This document shows, one piece after another, positions 45,024 to 56,680 of a DNA stretch of 64,000 bases. Every line of letters starts with the position of its first letter. Position 1 is the first letter of the stretch. The stretch is from assembly GCF_021568905.1 (NCBI RefSeq), contig NZ_JAKGSB010000005.1, positions 186,001-250,000 on the forward strand. Reading direction: 5' to 3'. Source of the stretch: Zavarzinia marina (GTDB lineage: Bacteria > Pseudomonadota > Alphaproteobacteria > Zavarziniales > Zavarziniaceae). The position numbers and the translations under genes were made by a program. The notes under the pieces are model-generated. The model was not told the origin of the DNA. It did no database searches and saw only the letters and a program-made list of their open reading frames with translations.

Positions 45024-47425
45024 AATTCACCGTCAACTGGCTGAAAGAGCATCTGGAGACGACGGCCACCGCCGCCGAGATCGCCGAACGCCTGACCGCC
45101 ATCGGCCTCGAAGTGGAAGACGTGGACGACCGGGGCGAGACCCTGAAGCCCTTCACCGTCGCCCATGTGCTGACCGCCGAACAGCACCCCAACGCCGACA
45201 AGCTGCGCCTGTGCACCGTCGATGCCGGTGATGCCGCGCCCTATCAGGTGGTCTGCGGCGCGCCCAATGCGCGCGCCGGCATCAAGGTCGTCTTCGCTCG
45301 CATGGGTACCACCATCCCGGTCAACGGCATGGTGCTGAAGCCCACGGCCATTCGCGGCGTGGATTCCCAGGGCATGATGTGCTCCATGCGCGAAATGGGC
45401 CTGGGGGAAGATCACGACGGCATCATCGAACTGCCGGAGGATGCCCGCATCGGCCTGCCCTTCGCCCAGGTGCTGGGCCTCGACGACGCGGTGATCGACA
45501 TCGCGGTGACGCCGAACCGCCAGGATTGCCTGGGGGTCGCCGGCATTGCCCGCGACCTCGCGGCCGCCGGCCTCGGCACCCTGAAGACCCCGCCGGTCGA
45601 AAAGATCGCGGGGCAATTCCCCTGTCCGGTCACCGTCCGCCTGACGGACGAGGTGAAGGATGGTCCCTGCCCGATCTTCACCGGCCGCCTGATCAAGGGC
45701 GTGAAGAACGGCCCGAGCCCGGCCTGGCTGAAGAACAGGCTGGAGGCGATTGGGCTGCGCCCGATCTCCACCCTGGTCGACATCACCAATCTGATCACCT
45801 ACGACCGTGCCCGCCCGCTGCACGTCTTCGACGCGGCGAAACTGACCGGCGGCATCCATGTCCGCTTCGGCAAGTCGGGCGAGGAGGTGGAAGGCCTGGA
45901 CGGCAAGACCCATGCCCTGGACGCCGCGACCATCGCCATCGCCGATGACGCAGGCGCGCTCGGCCTTGGCGGTATCGTCGGTGGTGTGCCGTCCTCGGTT
46001 ACCGATGAAACAGTTGACGTCTTCGTCGAAAGCGCCCATTTCGATCCCGACGTGATCGCGGCGACCGGCCGGCGCACCGGCATCCAGTCCGATGCCCGCC
46101 ACCGTTTCGAGCGCGGCGTCGATCCGAAATCGGCCCTCGACGGGCTCGAGCTGGCGACCCGGCTGATCCTCGATCTCTGTGGCGGCACGCCGTCCGAGGT
46201 GGTGGTGGCCGGCGAATTCCCGGCGGATTTCCCGTCCCGCAGCTTCCGCCCGGCCCGGGTGGAGAAGCTGACCGGCCTGCTGGTCCCGCTGTTCGAGATG
46301 GAACGCATCCTCGAAGCGCTCGGCTTCGGCATCGAGAAGGGCGACGACGCCTGGACCGTCGCGGTGCCGTCGTGGCGCCGCGACATCGAGGGCGAGGCGG
46401 ATCTGGTGGAGGAAGTGGCGCGTATCACCGGCCTCGACAAGCTGCCGGTGGAACCTTTGCCGCGCACCACGGTCGTGCCGCTGCCGGCGCTCTCGCCGGC
46501 GCAGCGCCGCAACCGCCTGGCGCGGCGCCTGCTGGCGACGCGGGGCATGGTGGAGACGGTCAATTACAGCTTCATTCCGGAAAGCCATGCCGTCGCCTTC
46601 GGCTGGTCGGATCCGGCGCTGAAGGTCGCCAATCCGATCTCCGTCGAACTGGCGGTCATGCGGCCCCATCTGGTGCCGAGCCTCGCCGCCGCCGTGGTGC
46701 GTAACGCCGCGCGCGGCAATGACGACCTCGCCCTGTTCGAAGTCGCGGGCACCTATCACGGCATCGCGCCCAAGGACCAGAAGTCCGTCGCCGCCGGGCT
46801 GCGCACCGGTTACACGGCGCCCCGCCAGTGGCAGGGCGGGCGCCGGCCGGTCGATGTCTTCGATGCGAAGGCCGACGTGTTCGCCCTGCTCGGCGAATTG
46901 GGCGCGCCGGTTGGCAATCTGACCGTCGCGGCCGAGGCGCCGGCCTGGGCCCACCCCGGCCAGTCGGGCGTCGTCAAGCTCGGCCCGAAGACCGTGCTCG
47001 CCAGCTTCGGCGCGCTCCATCCCCGGGTGGCCAAGCTGCTGGATATCGACGGCCCGGCCGTGTTCTTCGAGGTCGATCTCGACGCCATTCCCCAGCCGAA
47101 GGCCCGCGCCAGCAAGGAGAAGGGCGCGCTTTCGTTGTCCGACTTCCAGGCGGTGACGCGCGATTTCGCCTTCCTGGCGGATGATTCGGTGGCGGCTGAG
47201 GCCCTGATCCGGGCGGTGAAGGCGGCCGACAAGGTGCTGATCACCGAGGTTTCGGTGTTCGACCTCTATCGCGGCACCGGCGTGCCCGAGGGTAAGGTCT
47301 CGGTCGCCATTTCCGTCCGGCTGGAGCCGAGGGACCGCACCCTCTCCGAACAGGATATCGAGGGTGTTTCCGCCAAGATCGTCGCCGGTGTCGAAAAGGC
47401 GACCGGCGCCACCCTCCGCGCTTGA
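45020..47425 (+). CDS. pheT: Phenylalanyl-tRNA synthetase beta subunit
   Basis: The 801-residue subunit has the N-terminal tRNA-binding (EMAP-like) domain ([27 protein letters not shown]), B3/B4 editing domain, B5 domain ([51 protein letters not shown]) and a C-terminal anticodon-binding domain ([15 protein letters not shown]). Length is typical. It is coupled to pheS. lepA follows 11 bases later. Confidence 0.98.
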   Translation: MKFTVNWLKEHLETTATAAEIAERLTAIGLEVEDVDDRGETLKPFTVAHVLTAEQHPNADKLRLCTVDAGDAAPYQVVCGAPNARAGIKVVFARMGTTIPVNGMVLKPTAIRGVDSQGMMCSMREMGLGEDHDGIIELPEDARIGLPFAQVLGLDDAVIDIAVTPNRQDCLGVAGIARDLAAAGLGTLKTPPVEKIAGQFPCPVTVRLTDEVKDGPCPIFTGRLIKGVKNGPSPAWLKNRLEAIGLRPISTLVDITNLITYDRARPLHVFDAAKLTGGIHVRFGKSGEEVEGLDGKTHALDAATIAIADDAGALGLGGIVGGVPSSVTDETVDVFVESAHFDPDVIAATGRRTGIQSDARHRFERGVDPKSALDGLELATRLILDLCGGTPSEVVVAGEFPADFPSRSFRPARVEKLTGLLVPLFEMERILEALGFGIEKGDDAWTVAVPSWRRDIEGEADLVEEVARITGLDKLPVEPLPRTTVVPLPALSPAQRRNRLARRLLATRGMVETVNYSFIPESHAVAFGWSDPALKVANPISVELAVMRPHLVPSLAAAVVRNAARGNDDLALFEVAGTYHGIAPKDQKSVAAGLRTGYTAPRQWQGGRRPVDVFDAKADVFALLGELGAPVGNLTVAAEAPAWAHPGQSGVVKLGPKTVLASFGALHPRVAKLLDIDGPAVFFEVDLDAIPQPKARASKEKGALSLSDFQAVTRDFAFLADDSVAAEALIRAVKAADKVLITEVSVFDLYRGTGVPEGKVSVAISVRLEPRDRTLSEQDIEGVSAKIVAGVEKATGATLRA

Positions 47426-47436
47426 GTCGACAGGCC

Positions 47437-49239
<1,803 letters not shown>

Positions 49240-49259
49240 GGGCTGGGTTCAGACATGAA

Positions 49260-49298
49260 GTTTGTTGATCATGAAGTGGCATTTTGTGATCGACAAAC
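49260..49298. terminator. Imperfect hairpin between convergent lepA and fic
   Basis: GTTTGTTGATCA (49260-49271) pairs with TGATCGACAAAC (49287-49298) with one mismatch, and the following GACAAA-CGAA-TTTGTC forms an alternative small stem. The region is AT-rich and lies between two 3' ends, so a bidirectional terminator is the simplest reading. Confidence 0.5.
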
Positions 49299-49342
49299 GA
49301 ATTTGTCGTACATACATGAGACTCAAAGAGACGTATTGAGAC

Positions 49343-50461
49343 TCAGAATACGTCGCGCCCCTCGGCAATGTTCAGCAGTTCCGGAAAACAGAAGATGGCG
49401 GAGCGCCGTCCGGCACCGGCCCGCAACTCCCGCAACAGCCCGTTGTCCCGGCAAACCCGGAGGATTCTGGCCGCAGTCGGCGCCGGAATGCCAGCGGCAT
49501 CGCGGAATTCGGAGGCCTGGAAAATCGGCCGCTCGAACATCCAGTCCAGCGCCCTGACAGCGTATTGGGAATGTGTCTCGGCGGCGATCCAACCCTTCCG
49601 CATATTATAGAGATCCAGGATGGCTTGGACGCGCTGTTGATTGCTTTTGGCTTGCTCGGTCAATGCACGCAGGAAGAAGGCGCACCATCCGGTCCAATCG
49701 CCAATTCTCGAAACGGCCAGCAGGGCGGCATAATATTCATCGCGGTGGCCGTCCAAATATTCGCTTAGATAGAAACATGGTCGAGCAAGAAGGCCACGGT
49801 TGAACAGAAACAAGGGAACGATGAGGCGGCCAAGCCGTCCATTGCCGTCCAGGAACGGATGAACTGCCTCGAATTCCGCATGGATGACGGCTAGTTGGAT
49901 CAGGATATCCGGCGCTTCGACGTGGAGATAATTCTCCCAAGCCGTCATTGCCGCCGGGATTTTTTCCGCGCTCGTCGGGATGAAGCGGGCCTGATCGATC
50001 GTGCATCCTTCCGGGCCGATCCAATTGGGAATGCGCCGATATTCACCAGGATCCTTCGACCGCCCCCTGACGCCCTGCATGAGAACCCGATGGGTCTGCC
50101 TCACCAGTTTCTGTGACAGAGGCAGAATGTCCATCAGCCGCGTCGCCTCGCGTAACGCCGCGCGATAATTCAGGACTTCGCGGATGTCCGCTTTCTTCGG
50201 CGTGCTTTCATCGATGGGGCCGCCTTCGGCCTCCACCTCGAGCACTTCGCCCATGGTGGCCTGCGTGCCTTCGATACGGCTGGACAGTACGGCTTCCTGC
50301 ATCGTCATCGGCGACAGCAGGACATCGGGATTGGGAATGCCTTCCAGCAGGCCGGCATAGCGCGCGATGGCGGCATTGGCCGGACCGATCAGGGGCAGAA
50401 GCCGCGGCCAGTCGAAGGTTTTGGGCGGGAAGGCGCCGTCGTGATAGAGGACGGGACTCAA
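49343..50461 (-). CDS. Fic-family protein (AMP transferase type)
   Basis: The 372-residue protein has the Fic motif HPFLDGNGRLGR at residues 201-212, with the catalytic His. An N-terminal inhibitory helix motif SSRIEG (60-65, Ser-x-x-x-Glu-Gly) marks a self-inhibited class II Fic protein, so no separate antitoxin is needed. A C-terminal winged-helix region (FQASEFRDAAGIPAPTAARILRVCRDNGLL) follows. It should transfer AMP to Tyr/Ser/Thr of unknown targets. Codon use looks less GC-rich than neighbouring core genes, suggesting transfer. It follows the GIY-YIG gene on the same strand after 91 bases. Confidence 0.93.
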   Translation of the reverse strand: MSPVLYHDGAFPPKTFDWPRLLPLIGPANAAIARYAGLLEGIPNPDVLLSPMTMQEAVLSSRIEGTQATMGEVLEVEAEGGPIDESTPKKADIREVLNYRAALREATRLMDILPLSQKLVRQTHRVLMQGVRGRSKDPGEYRRIPNWIGPEGCTIDQARFIPTSAEKIPAAMTAWENYLHVEAPDILIQLAVIHAEFEAVHPFLDGNGRLGRLIVPLFLFNRGLLARPCFYLSEYLDGHRDEYYAALLAVSRIGDWTGWCAFFLRALTEQAKSNQQRVQAILDLYNMRKGWIAAETHSQYAVRALDWMFERPIFQASEFRDAAGIPAPTAARILRVCRDNGLLRELRAGAGRRSAIFCFPELLNIAEGRDVF

Positions 50462-50552
50462 GGCATGTCACCAGCGGTTCGCGAATATTGCTGTCGATAG
50501 AAGATCGCGAGAAATAAGCCTTGAACAGCAATTGTTTCGCCGCTGTTCCGGA

Positions 50553-50888
50553 TCACAGCACCTCGGCACCCAGTTTCTCGCACCAATGGGTCTGGCGGTC
50601 GCGCAGGCGGCGGGCGACGAGATAGGCTTCCTCTTCTTCCGGCAGGGTCTCCAGGACCTCCAGCGTGAAGGTGTCCGCGCCGTGGCGCTTCCAGGCGTCC
50701 TGGAGGGCGCGGTGCGGGTCCTTGCCCATGCCGAGCGAGAACCAGATGCGGTTCCGTACCGTTTCCAGATTGCGGCTTTGCCCGACCCAGGCTTGGCCCG
50801 AGGCGGCACAGCGAAGCAGGAAGATGCCGCCGTGCGTCTTCCGTTCCTTATAGGCGGCGATGGCCGCCTTCCTGTCTTCCTGTCGCAT
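50553..50888 (-). CDS. GIY-YIG-type nuclease-like small protein
   Basis: The 111-residue protein reads GGIFLLRCAASGQAWVGQSRNLETVRNRIWFSLGMGKDPHRALQDAWKRHGADTFTLEVLETL, the layout of the GIY-YIG domain with GIF...WVG replacing the canonical tyrosine motifs. The usual catalytic Arg may be one of RNLETVRNR. Members are structure- or site-specific nucleases, but changed signature residues leave activity open. The start at 50888 follows the domain; it diverges from DUF2239. Confidence 0.78.
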   Translation of the reverse strand: MRQEDRKAAIAAYKERKTHGGIFLLRCAASGQAWVGQSRNLETVRNRIWFSLGMGKDPHRALQDAWKRHGADTFTLEVLETLPEEEEAYLVARRLRDRQTHWCEKLGAEVL

Positions 50889-50953
50889 TGTGCGCTCTCG
50901 TGCCGGTTTCGGGTCGGCGGGCACGATAGGGATATCGCGCCCTTGTCGCAATA

Positions 50954-50971
50954 ATTTTATCCGGGTAAAAT
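50954..50971. promoter_or_regulatory. 18-bp palindrome before DUF2239
   Basis: ATTTTA and TAAAAT flank TCCGGG, ending 5 bases before the DUF2239 start and lying in the 88-base gap to the divergent GIY-YIG gene. An AT-rich palindrome overlapping the ribosome site region is typical of a repressor operator. The regulator is unknown. Confidence 0.5.
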
Positions 50972-50976
50972 ACGCC

Positions 50977-51585
50977 ATGACGAAAGATGGCGATATGGCC
51001 GAACCTTCGGGCTGGACGGCATTCGAAGGGCAGCGCCGGCTGGCGGCCGGGCCGCCGGCGACCGTGGCCCTGGCGGTGAAGGCGGCCGAAGCCCGGGGCG
51101 ACGGGGCGGCGATCCTGGTGTTCGACGATGCGACGGGACGGGTGGTCGACCTCGACCTGCGCGGCAGCGATGCGGAGATCGCGGCGCGCGTCGCCCCGCC
51201 GGAGCCGGCGATGGCGGTGACGGTGCCCGCCACGCGGAAGCGGGGACGGCCCCGGCTCGGCGTCGTGGCGCGGGAAGTGACGCTGCTGCCCCGGCAATGG
51301 GACTGGCTCGCCGCTCAGCCGGGCGGCGCCTCCGTCACCCTCCGCCGGCTGGTGGAGGAGGCGCGGAAGGCCGAAGGCGGCGGGACCGCGCGGCGCGCCG
51401 CGCGGGACGCCGCCTATCGCTTCATGGCCGCCCTGGCCGGCGATCTGCCGGGTTACGAGGATGCCCTGCGCGCCCTCTTCGCCGGCGACCCGGCGGGCTT
51501 CGATGCCCGGATCGGGGCGTGGCCGCGCGACGTTGCGGCCCATGCCCGTCGTCTGGCATTCGGCGGGGCGCCGGACACGGGTTGA
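50977..51585 (+). CDS. DUF2239 family protein
   Basis: The 202-residue protein matches DUF2239: TAFEGQRRLAAGPPATVALAVKAAE, AILVFDDATGRVVDLDLRGS, RGRPRLGVVAREVTLLPRQWDWLAAQPGGASVTLRRLVEEAR, AAYRFMAALAGDLPGYEDALRALFAGDPAGF. The middle part resembles a ribbon-helix-helix-like region and some members have been suggested to regulate transcription. Start ATG at 50977; 50995 is an alternative. It converges on the PaaI gene. Confidence 0.85.
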   Translation: MTKDGDMAEPSGWTAFEGQRRLAAGPPATVALAVKAAEARGDGAAILVFDDATGRVVDLDLRGSDAEIAARVAPPEPAMAVTVPATRKRGRPRLGVVAREVTLLPRQWDWLAAQPGGASVTLRRLVEEARKAEGGGTARRAARDAAYRFMAALAGDLPGYEDALRALFAGDPAGFDARIGAWPRDVAAHARRLAFGGAPDTG

Positions 51586-51593
51586 TCACCGTC

Positions 51594-52016
51594 TCAAGGC
51601 ACCGCCATCAGGGTGACGGTGGCGGTGGCGACGCGGGTCTCCTTGTCCCCGTCGCGGGTGATCAGGTCGACCTCGCTGACGCGCAGGGCGCGGCCCGGGT
51701 GGGCGCAAACGGCGCGGGCGACGATGCTGCGGCCCCGCGCCGGCTTCATGAAGGTGACCTGCAGGTTGGTGGTGACGACGCGGGTGGTCATCGGCTCCGC
51801 CGTGGCGCCGGCCCCGCCCCCGGCGCAATCCGCCAGGGTCGCGATCAGCCCGCCGTGGAAGAAGCCGTCGAATTGGGTCACGGCGTCCGACATCTCGACT
51901 CTGAGGTCGACGGCGCCGGGCGCGACCGCTTCGATCTCGATCCGCGCGGTCGAGGCGAAGCCCGAACGGGCCAGCACGGTCTCCACCAGACTGCGGTGGG
52001 GCGATTTCTCTTCCAT
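51594..52016 (-). CDS. PaaI-type hotdog thioesterase
   Basis: The 140-residue protein has the hotdog fold landmarks: FDGFFHGGLIATLADCAGGGAGATAEP with the HGG and catalytic Asp, then VVTTNLQVTFMKPARGRSIVARAVCAHPGRALRVSEVDL. The family hydrolyses aryl- or acyl-CoA thioesters. AAGGAG precedes the ATG. Its closest co-directional neighbour is a glutathione transferase; substrate is unknown. Confidence 0.92.
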   Translation of the reverse strand: MEEKSPHRSLVETVLARSGFASTARIEIEAVAPGAVDLRVEMSDAVTQFDGFFHGGLIATLADCAGGGAGATAEPMTTRVVTTNLQVTFMKPARGRSIVARAVCAHPGRALRVSEVDLITRDGDKETRVATATVTLMAVP

Positions 52017-52127
52017 GGTCGCGCGTTTCTCCTTCGTTCGCTCGCGGCTGCAGGTCTATCCGCCCCGACCGGCCGTGGCAACTCGGCTCGTGCGCGGGCC
52101 GTTTCGGGGGGGCGGCCTGACCGCCGG

Positions 52128-52754
52128 TCAGAGCGCGAAGGCGTAGGTGCCGCCCTTCTCGATCGCGGCCTGATAGGCGGGGCGATCGTGGATGCGCCTG
52201 GCATAGTCGGCGAGGCGGGGATAGGGCTCGCCATAGCCGAACAGGCGCGCCAGTTCGACGATGAAGATCAGCAGGAAGTCGGGGCCCCTGGGCGTGTCGC
52301 CCAGGAAGAACGGCCTGTCGCCCAGCGCCGCCTCCATATAGCCGAGGTGGTTCGCCACTTCCGACCGGATGCGCGGCATCAGGGGCGCGGCGGCATCGCC
52401 GAGGCGGCTGGTGTAGAGCGTCAGCATCAGGGGCAGCATGGCCGAGCCCTCGGCGAAATGGAGGAAGTGGTGATAGGCGACCTTCTCCGCCGTCGAGGGG
52501 CCGGGGCCGAAGCGCGCGGCGCCGTAAGTCTGGACCAGATAGTCGACGATGGCGCCGGATTCGGCGATCACCAGATCGCCGTCCGTGATCACCGGCGATT
52601 TGCCGAGGGGATGGATCGCCTTCAGTCCGGCCGGCGCGAGTTGGGTTTCGGCATCGCGGGCATAGGGCAGGATCTCGTAGGCGAGGCCCAGTTCCTCGAG
52701 CAGCCACAGCACCCGCTGCGAGCGCGAATTGTTCAGATGATGCACCTGGATCAT
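52128..52754 (-). CDS. Glutathione S-transferase family protein
   Basis: The 208-residue protein has an N-terminal thioredoxin-like domain (IQVHHLNNSRSQRVLWLLEELGLAYEI, cis-Pro in GKSPVITDGDLVIAESGAIVDYL with the ES glutathione-binding pair) and a helical C-terminal domain. Ser10 or Ser12 is the likely catalytic residue. GGGGAG precedes the ATG. The electrophile substrate is unknown. No tight operon is evident. Confidence 0.92.
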   Translation of the reverse strand: MIQVHHLNNSRSQRVLWLLEELGLAYEILPYARDAETQLAPAGLKAIHPLGKSPVITDGDLVIAESGAIVDYLVQTYGAARFGPGPSTAEKVAYHHFLHFAEGSAMLPLMLTLYTSRLGDAAAPLMPRIRSEVANHLGYMEAALGDRPFFLGDTPRGPDFLLIFIVELARLFGYGEPYPRLADYARRIHDRPAYQAAIEKGGTYAFAL

Positions 52755-52846
52755 CGCCGTCTCCCCGTTCGTTGTCAGCAGACTAGAGCCGGCGCGGGGT
52801 CTGGCAAGGATGTTTCTGCGGGATGGCGGGTTTTGCCGCGCCGCCC

Positions 52847-53737
52847 CTACCAGCGCCGTCCGGCGAGGATGGCGCCCAGCGTGATGGCGATACAGGCGAC
52901 GATGATGCCCGTGGTCGGTTCCGCGCGCCCGGCCAGCACCAGCAGCACGGTGGAGGCGAGCGGAGCGCCATAGGCGAGCGCGCCGAGAAGGCGCGGATTG
53001 CCGCCCTTCATGCCGATGTCCCAGAACAGGAAGGACAGGCCGACGGGCCCGATGCCGAGGGCGAGAAGGGCGATCCAGGAGGTCGCGTCGGGCGGCGTCA
53101 CCCAGGTCTCGAACATCAGGTGGAAGGGGATCGCCAGGATGGCGGTGCCGAGCGCATAGCCGGCGACGATGCCGCTGGGCACATGGGCGAAGCGCCGCGC
53201 CGCGAGCGAATAGGTCGCCCAGGTGACGGCGCCCGCCGCCGCCGCGAGATAGCCGCCCATGGCATCGAAGGAAAATTCAGCCCTGGGCCCCAGGAGGAAG
53301 GCGACGCCGCCGAGGCCGAGGGCGGCGCCGAGCACGTGGAGTGGGCGCAGCCGCTCGCCCGGCAGGAGCGCGGTGCCGACGACGATGAGCAGCGGCCAGA
53401 GATAGTTGACCAGGCTCGCCTCCGCCGGCGGCGCCAGATGCAGCGCCGTGAAGAAGAAGGCGTGATAGGCGAACATGCCGCCCAGCCCGACGGCCCAGAC
53501 CCGCCAGGGCTGGCGGTAGAGGGAGAGTCCCTGACCCCGCGCCAGATTGGCGAGGGCGAGAAGCCCGCCGCCGACGGCGAAGGACAGTGCCGTCTTCTCG
53601 AAGGGCGGCACCTCGGCCATGGCGGTGAAGAGGGCGAGGGTCGACCAGAGCACGACGGCGCCGGCGCCGATCAGGGTGGCCCTGCCCCCCAAATGCGTCG
53701 CGCGGCCATCGGGGCCGCGCGTCGTCACAGGTGTCAT
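52847..53737 (-). CDS. EamA/DMT-superfamily exporter, YddG-like
   Basis: The 296-residue protein has ten predicted membrane helices in two EamA repeats: LIGAGAVVLWSTLALFTAMAEVPPFEKTALSFAVGG and AYHAFFFTALHLAPPAEASLVNYLWPLLIVVGTALLPGERL, then GAVTWATYSLAARRF and GPVGLSFLFWDIGMKGGNPRLLGALAYGAPLAST. This resembles YddG, an exporter of aromatic amino acids. It lies 25 bases downstream of phaB on the same strand and might be read through, but a metabolic link is not obvious. Confidence 0.88.
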   Translation of the reverse strand: MTPVTTRGPDGRATHLGGRATLIGAGAVVLWSTLALFTAMAEVPPFEKTALSFAVGGGLLALANLARGQGLSLYRQPWRVWAVGLGGMFAYHAFFFTALHLAPPAEASLVNYLWPLLIVVGTALLPGERLRPLHVLGAALGLGGVAFLLGPRAEFSFDAMGGYLAAAAGAVTWATYSLAARRFAHVPSGIVAGYALGTAILAIPFHLMFETWVTPPDATSWIALLALGIGPVGLSFLFWDIGMKGGNPRLLGALAYGAPLASTVLLVLAGRAEPTTGIIVACIAITLGAILAGRRW

Positions 53738-53762
53738 GATGGAAGCCGATCTCCGGCGGGCG

Positions 53763-54488
53763 TCAGCCCGCGATATACTGGCCGCCGTTGATGGTCAGGG
53801 TCGAGCCGGTGATGAAACCGGCCTCGTCCGCCGCCAGGAAGGCGACGGCGCGGGCGATTTCCGAACCTTCGCCCAGGCGGCCGACGGGAATGGTGCCGAT
53901 GATCTTCTGCAGGACGGCTTCCGGCACGGCGGCGACCATCTCGGTGTTGATGTAGCCCGGCGCGATCACGTTCGCGGTGATGCCCTTCGAGGCATTCTCC
54001 TGGGCGATCGCCTTGGTGAAGCCGATCACGCCCGCCTTGGCGGCGGAATAGTTCGCCTGGCCGATCTGGCCCTTCTGGCCGTTGATCGACGAGATCGAGA
54101 TGATGCGGCCGAAACCGCGGGCGCGCATGCCCTCGATCACCGGACGGGTCATGTTGAACATGGAGTTCAGGTCGGTGTCGATGACCTGGGTCCACTGCTC
54201 CAGGGTCATGCGGTGCAGGGTGGCGTCGCGGGTGATGCCGGCATTGTTGACGACGACGTCGATCGGGCCCAGTTCCGCCTCGATGGTGGCGAGACCTTCC
54301 TGGCACTCGGCGAAGCTGGCGACGCTCCACTTGTAGACCGGGATGCCGGTCTCTTCCTTGAACTTGGCCGCCGCCTCGTCGTTGCCGGCGTAATTCGCCG
54401 CGACGGTGTAGCCGGCTTCCTTCAGTGCGATGGAAATGGCGTGACCGATGCCACGCGTGCCGCCCGTGACGACCGCTACCCGAGCCAT
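53763..54488 (-). CDS. phaB: Acetoacetyl-CoA reductase (PhaB)
   Basis: PhaB reduces acetoacetyl-CoA with NADPH to (R)-3-hydroxybutyryl-CoA for polyhydroxybutyrate. The 241-residue SDR has TGGTRGIGHAIS, NNAGITRDATLHRMT, Ser in ISISSINGQKGQIGQANYSAAKAG with Tyr and Lys, and the PhaB-typical FAECQEGLATIEAELGPIDVVVNNAGITRD block. GGAGGAA precedes the ATG at 54488. It follows phaA on the same strand with an intercistronic hairpin between. Confidence 0.96.
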   Translation of the reverse strand: MARVAVVTGGTRGIGHAISIALKEAGYTVAANYAGNDEAAAKFKEETGIPVYKWSVASFAECQEGLATIEAELGPIDVVVNNAGITRDATLHRMTLEQWTQVIDTDLNSMFNMTRPVIEGMRARGFGRIISISSINGQKGQIGQANYSAAKAGVIGFTKAIAQENASKGITANVIAPGYINTEMVAAVPEAVLQKIIGTIPVGRLGEGSEIARAVAFLAADEAGFITGSTLTINGGQYIAG

Positions 54489-54527
54489 GATTTCCTCCAA
54501 TGCCCTAGTTTGCTGCTTGGTGAGAAT

Positions 54528-54557
54528 GACCGGCCGGGAGCCCTGTCCCGGCCGGTC
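54528..54557 (-). promoter_or_regulatory. Intercistronic hairpin between phaA and phaB
   Basis: GACCGGCCGGGA (54528-54539) and TCCCGGCCGGTC (54546-54557) are perfect 12-base arms with a 6-base loop. It lies 12 bases after the phaA stop and 39 bases before phaB. There is no T tract in the transcribed direction, so it is more likely to set mRNA ends and the phaA:phaB ratio than to terminate fully. Confidence 0.65.
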
Positions 54558-54569
54558 GGGAGTTGGTGA

Positions 54570-55919
<1,350 letters not shown>

Positions 55920-55987
55920 TCAAATGACGCCGCGTTGCGCATCATTTCGCACGCGGCGCTTGCGTGACGGCACCGCAACAAGCGACA

Positions 55988-56662
55988 ATGCCTGAAACGT
56001 CCCTCAGAACGAATGGTACGGCTGTGGCAAAAAAAACGAATGGCGAGGCTCCCGTCACCATCAAGAAGTACGCCAACCGGCGTCTCTACAATACGGCGAC
56101 TTCCAGCTACGTCACGCTCGACCATCTGTGCCAGATGGTGAAGAACGGCGACGATTTCGTGGTCTATGACGCCAAGACGGGCGAGGACATCACCCGTTCG
56201 GTGTTGACCCAGATCATCTTCGAGGAAGAGGGCAAGGGCCAGAACCTGCTGCCCATCCGCTTCCTGCGCCAGCTCATCCGCTTCTACGGCGACCAGCTCC
56301 AGGGCGTGCTGCCCAATTATCTGGAACTGTCGATGGAGAGCTTCGCCAAGAACCAGGAGCAGGTGAAGAGCGTGATCACCGAGGCCTTCTCGGGCAAGAA
56401 TCCGCTCCGCACCTTCGAGGAACTGGCGCGTCAGAACTTCCAGCTCTTCGAACGCGCGATCCGCGCCTTCTCGCCCTTCGCCGCGCTCCGCGCCGCGACC
56501 GGCGAGGGCGGCACCGGCGAGGAACTGGTGGCCGGCGCGCCCATGGCGGTCCCGGGATCGGAGGGCGAGATTTCCGCGCTCCGCGCCCAGATCGAGGCGA
56601 TGCAGCGCCAGCTCGACGACATCGCCAAGAAATCGGACGGCGAACCCGAAGCCGAGAAATAG
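55988..56662 (+). CDS. phaR: Polyhydroxyalkanoate synthesis repressor PhaR
   Basis: PhaR senses PHB granules and represses phasin genes. The product has the N-terminal PHB/PHA accumulation domain (VTIKKYANRRLYNTATSSYVTLDHLCQMVKNGDDFVVYDAKTGEDITRSVLTQIIFEEEGKGQNLLPIRFLRQLIRFYGDQLQGVLPNYLELSM) followed by the second conserved domain (FAKNQEQV...FEELARQNFQLFERAIRAFSPF) and a C-terminal coiled coil. ATG at 55988 gives 224 residues; GTGs at 55964 and 56024 are possible starts, the latter fitting the typical AKKT N-terminus. Confidence 0.95.
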   Translation: MPETSLRTNGTAVAKKTNGEAPVTIKKYANRRLYNTATSSYVTLDHLCQMVKNGDDFVVYDAKTGEDITRSVLTQIIFEEEGKGQNLLPIRFLRQLIRFYGDQLQGVLPNYLELSMESFAKNQEQVKSVITEAFSGKNPLRTFEELARQNFQLFERAIRAFSPFAALRAATGEGGTGEELVAGAPMAVPGSEGEISALRAQIEAMQRQLDDIAKKSDGEPEAEK

Positions 56663-56680
56663 GGAGGGCTTCAGCCCTCC
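56663..56680. terminator. Hairpin between convergent phaR and rlmJ
   Basis: GGAGGGC and GCCCTCC form perfect 7-base arms around TTCA, overlapping the rlmJ stop codon. The position between convergent 3' ends suggests a shared terminator; no T tract is visible. Confidence 0.55.
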
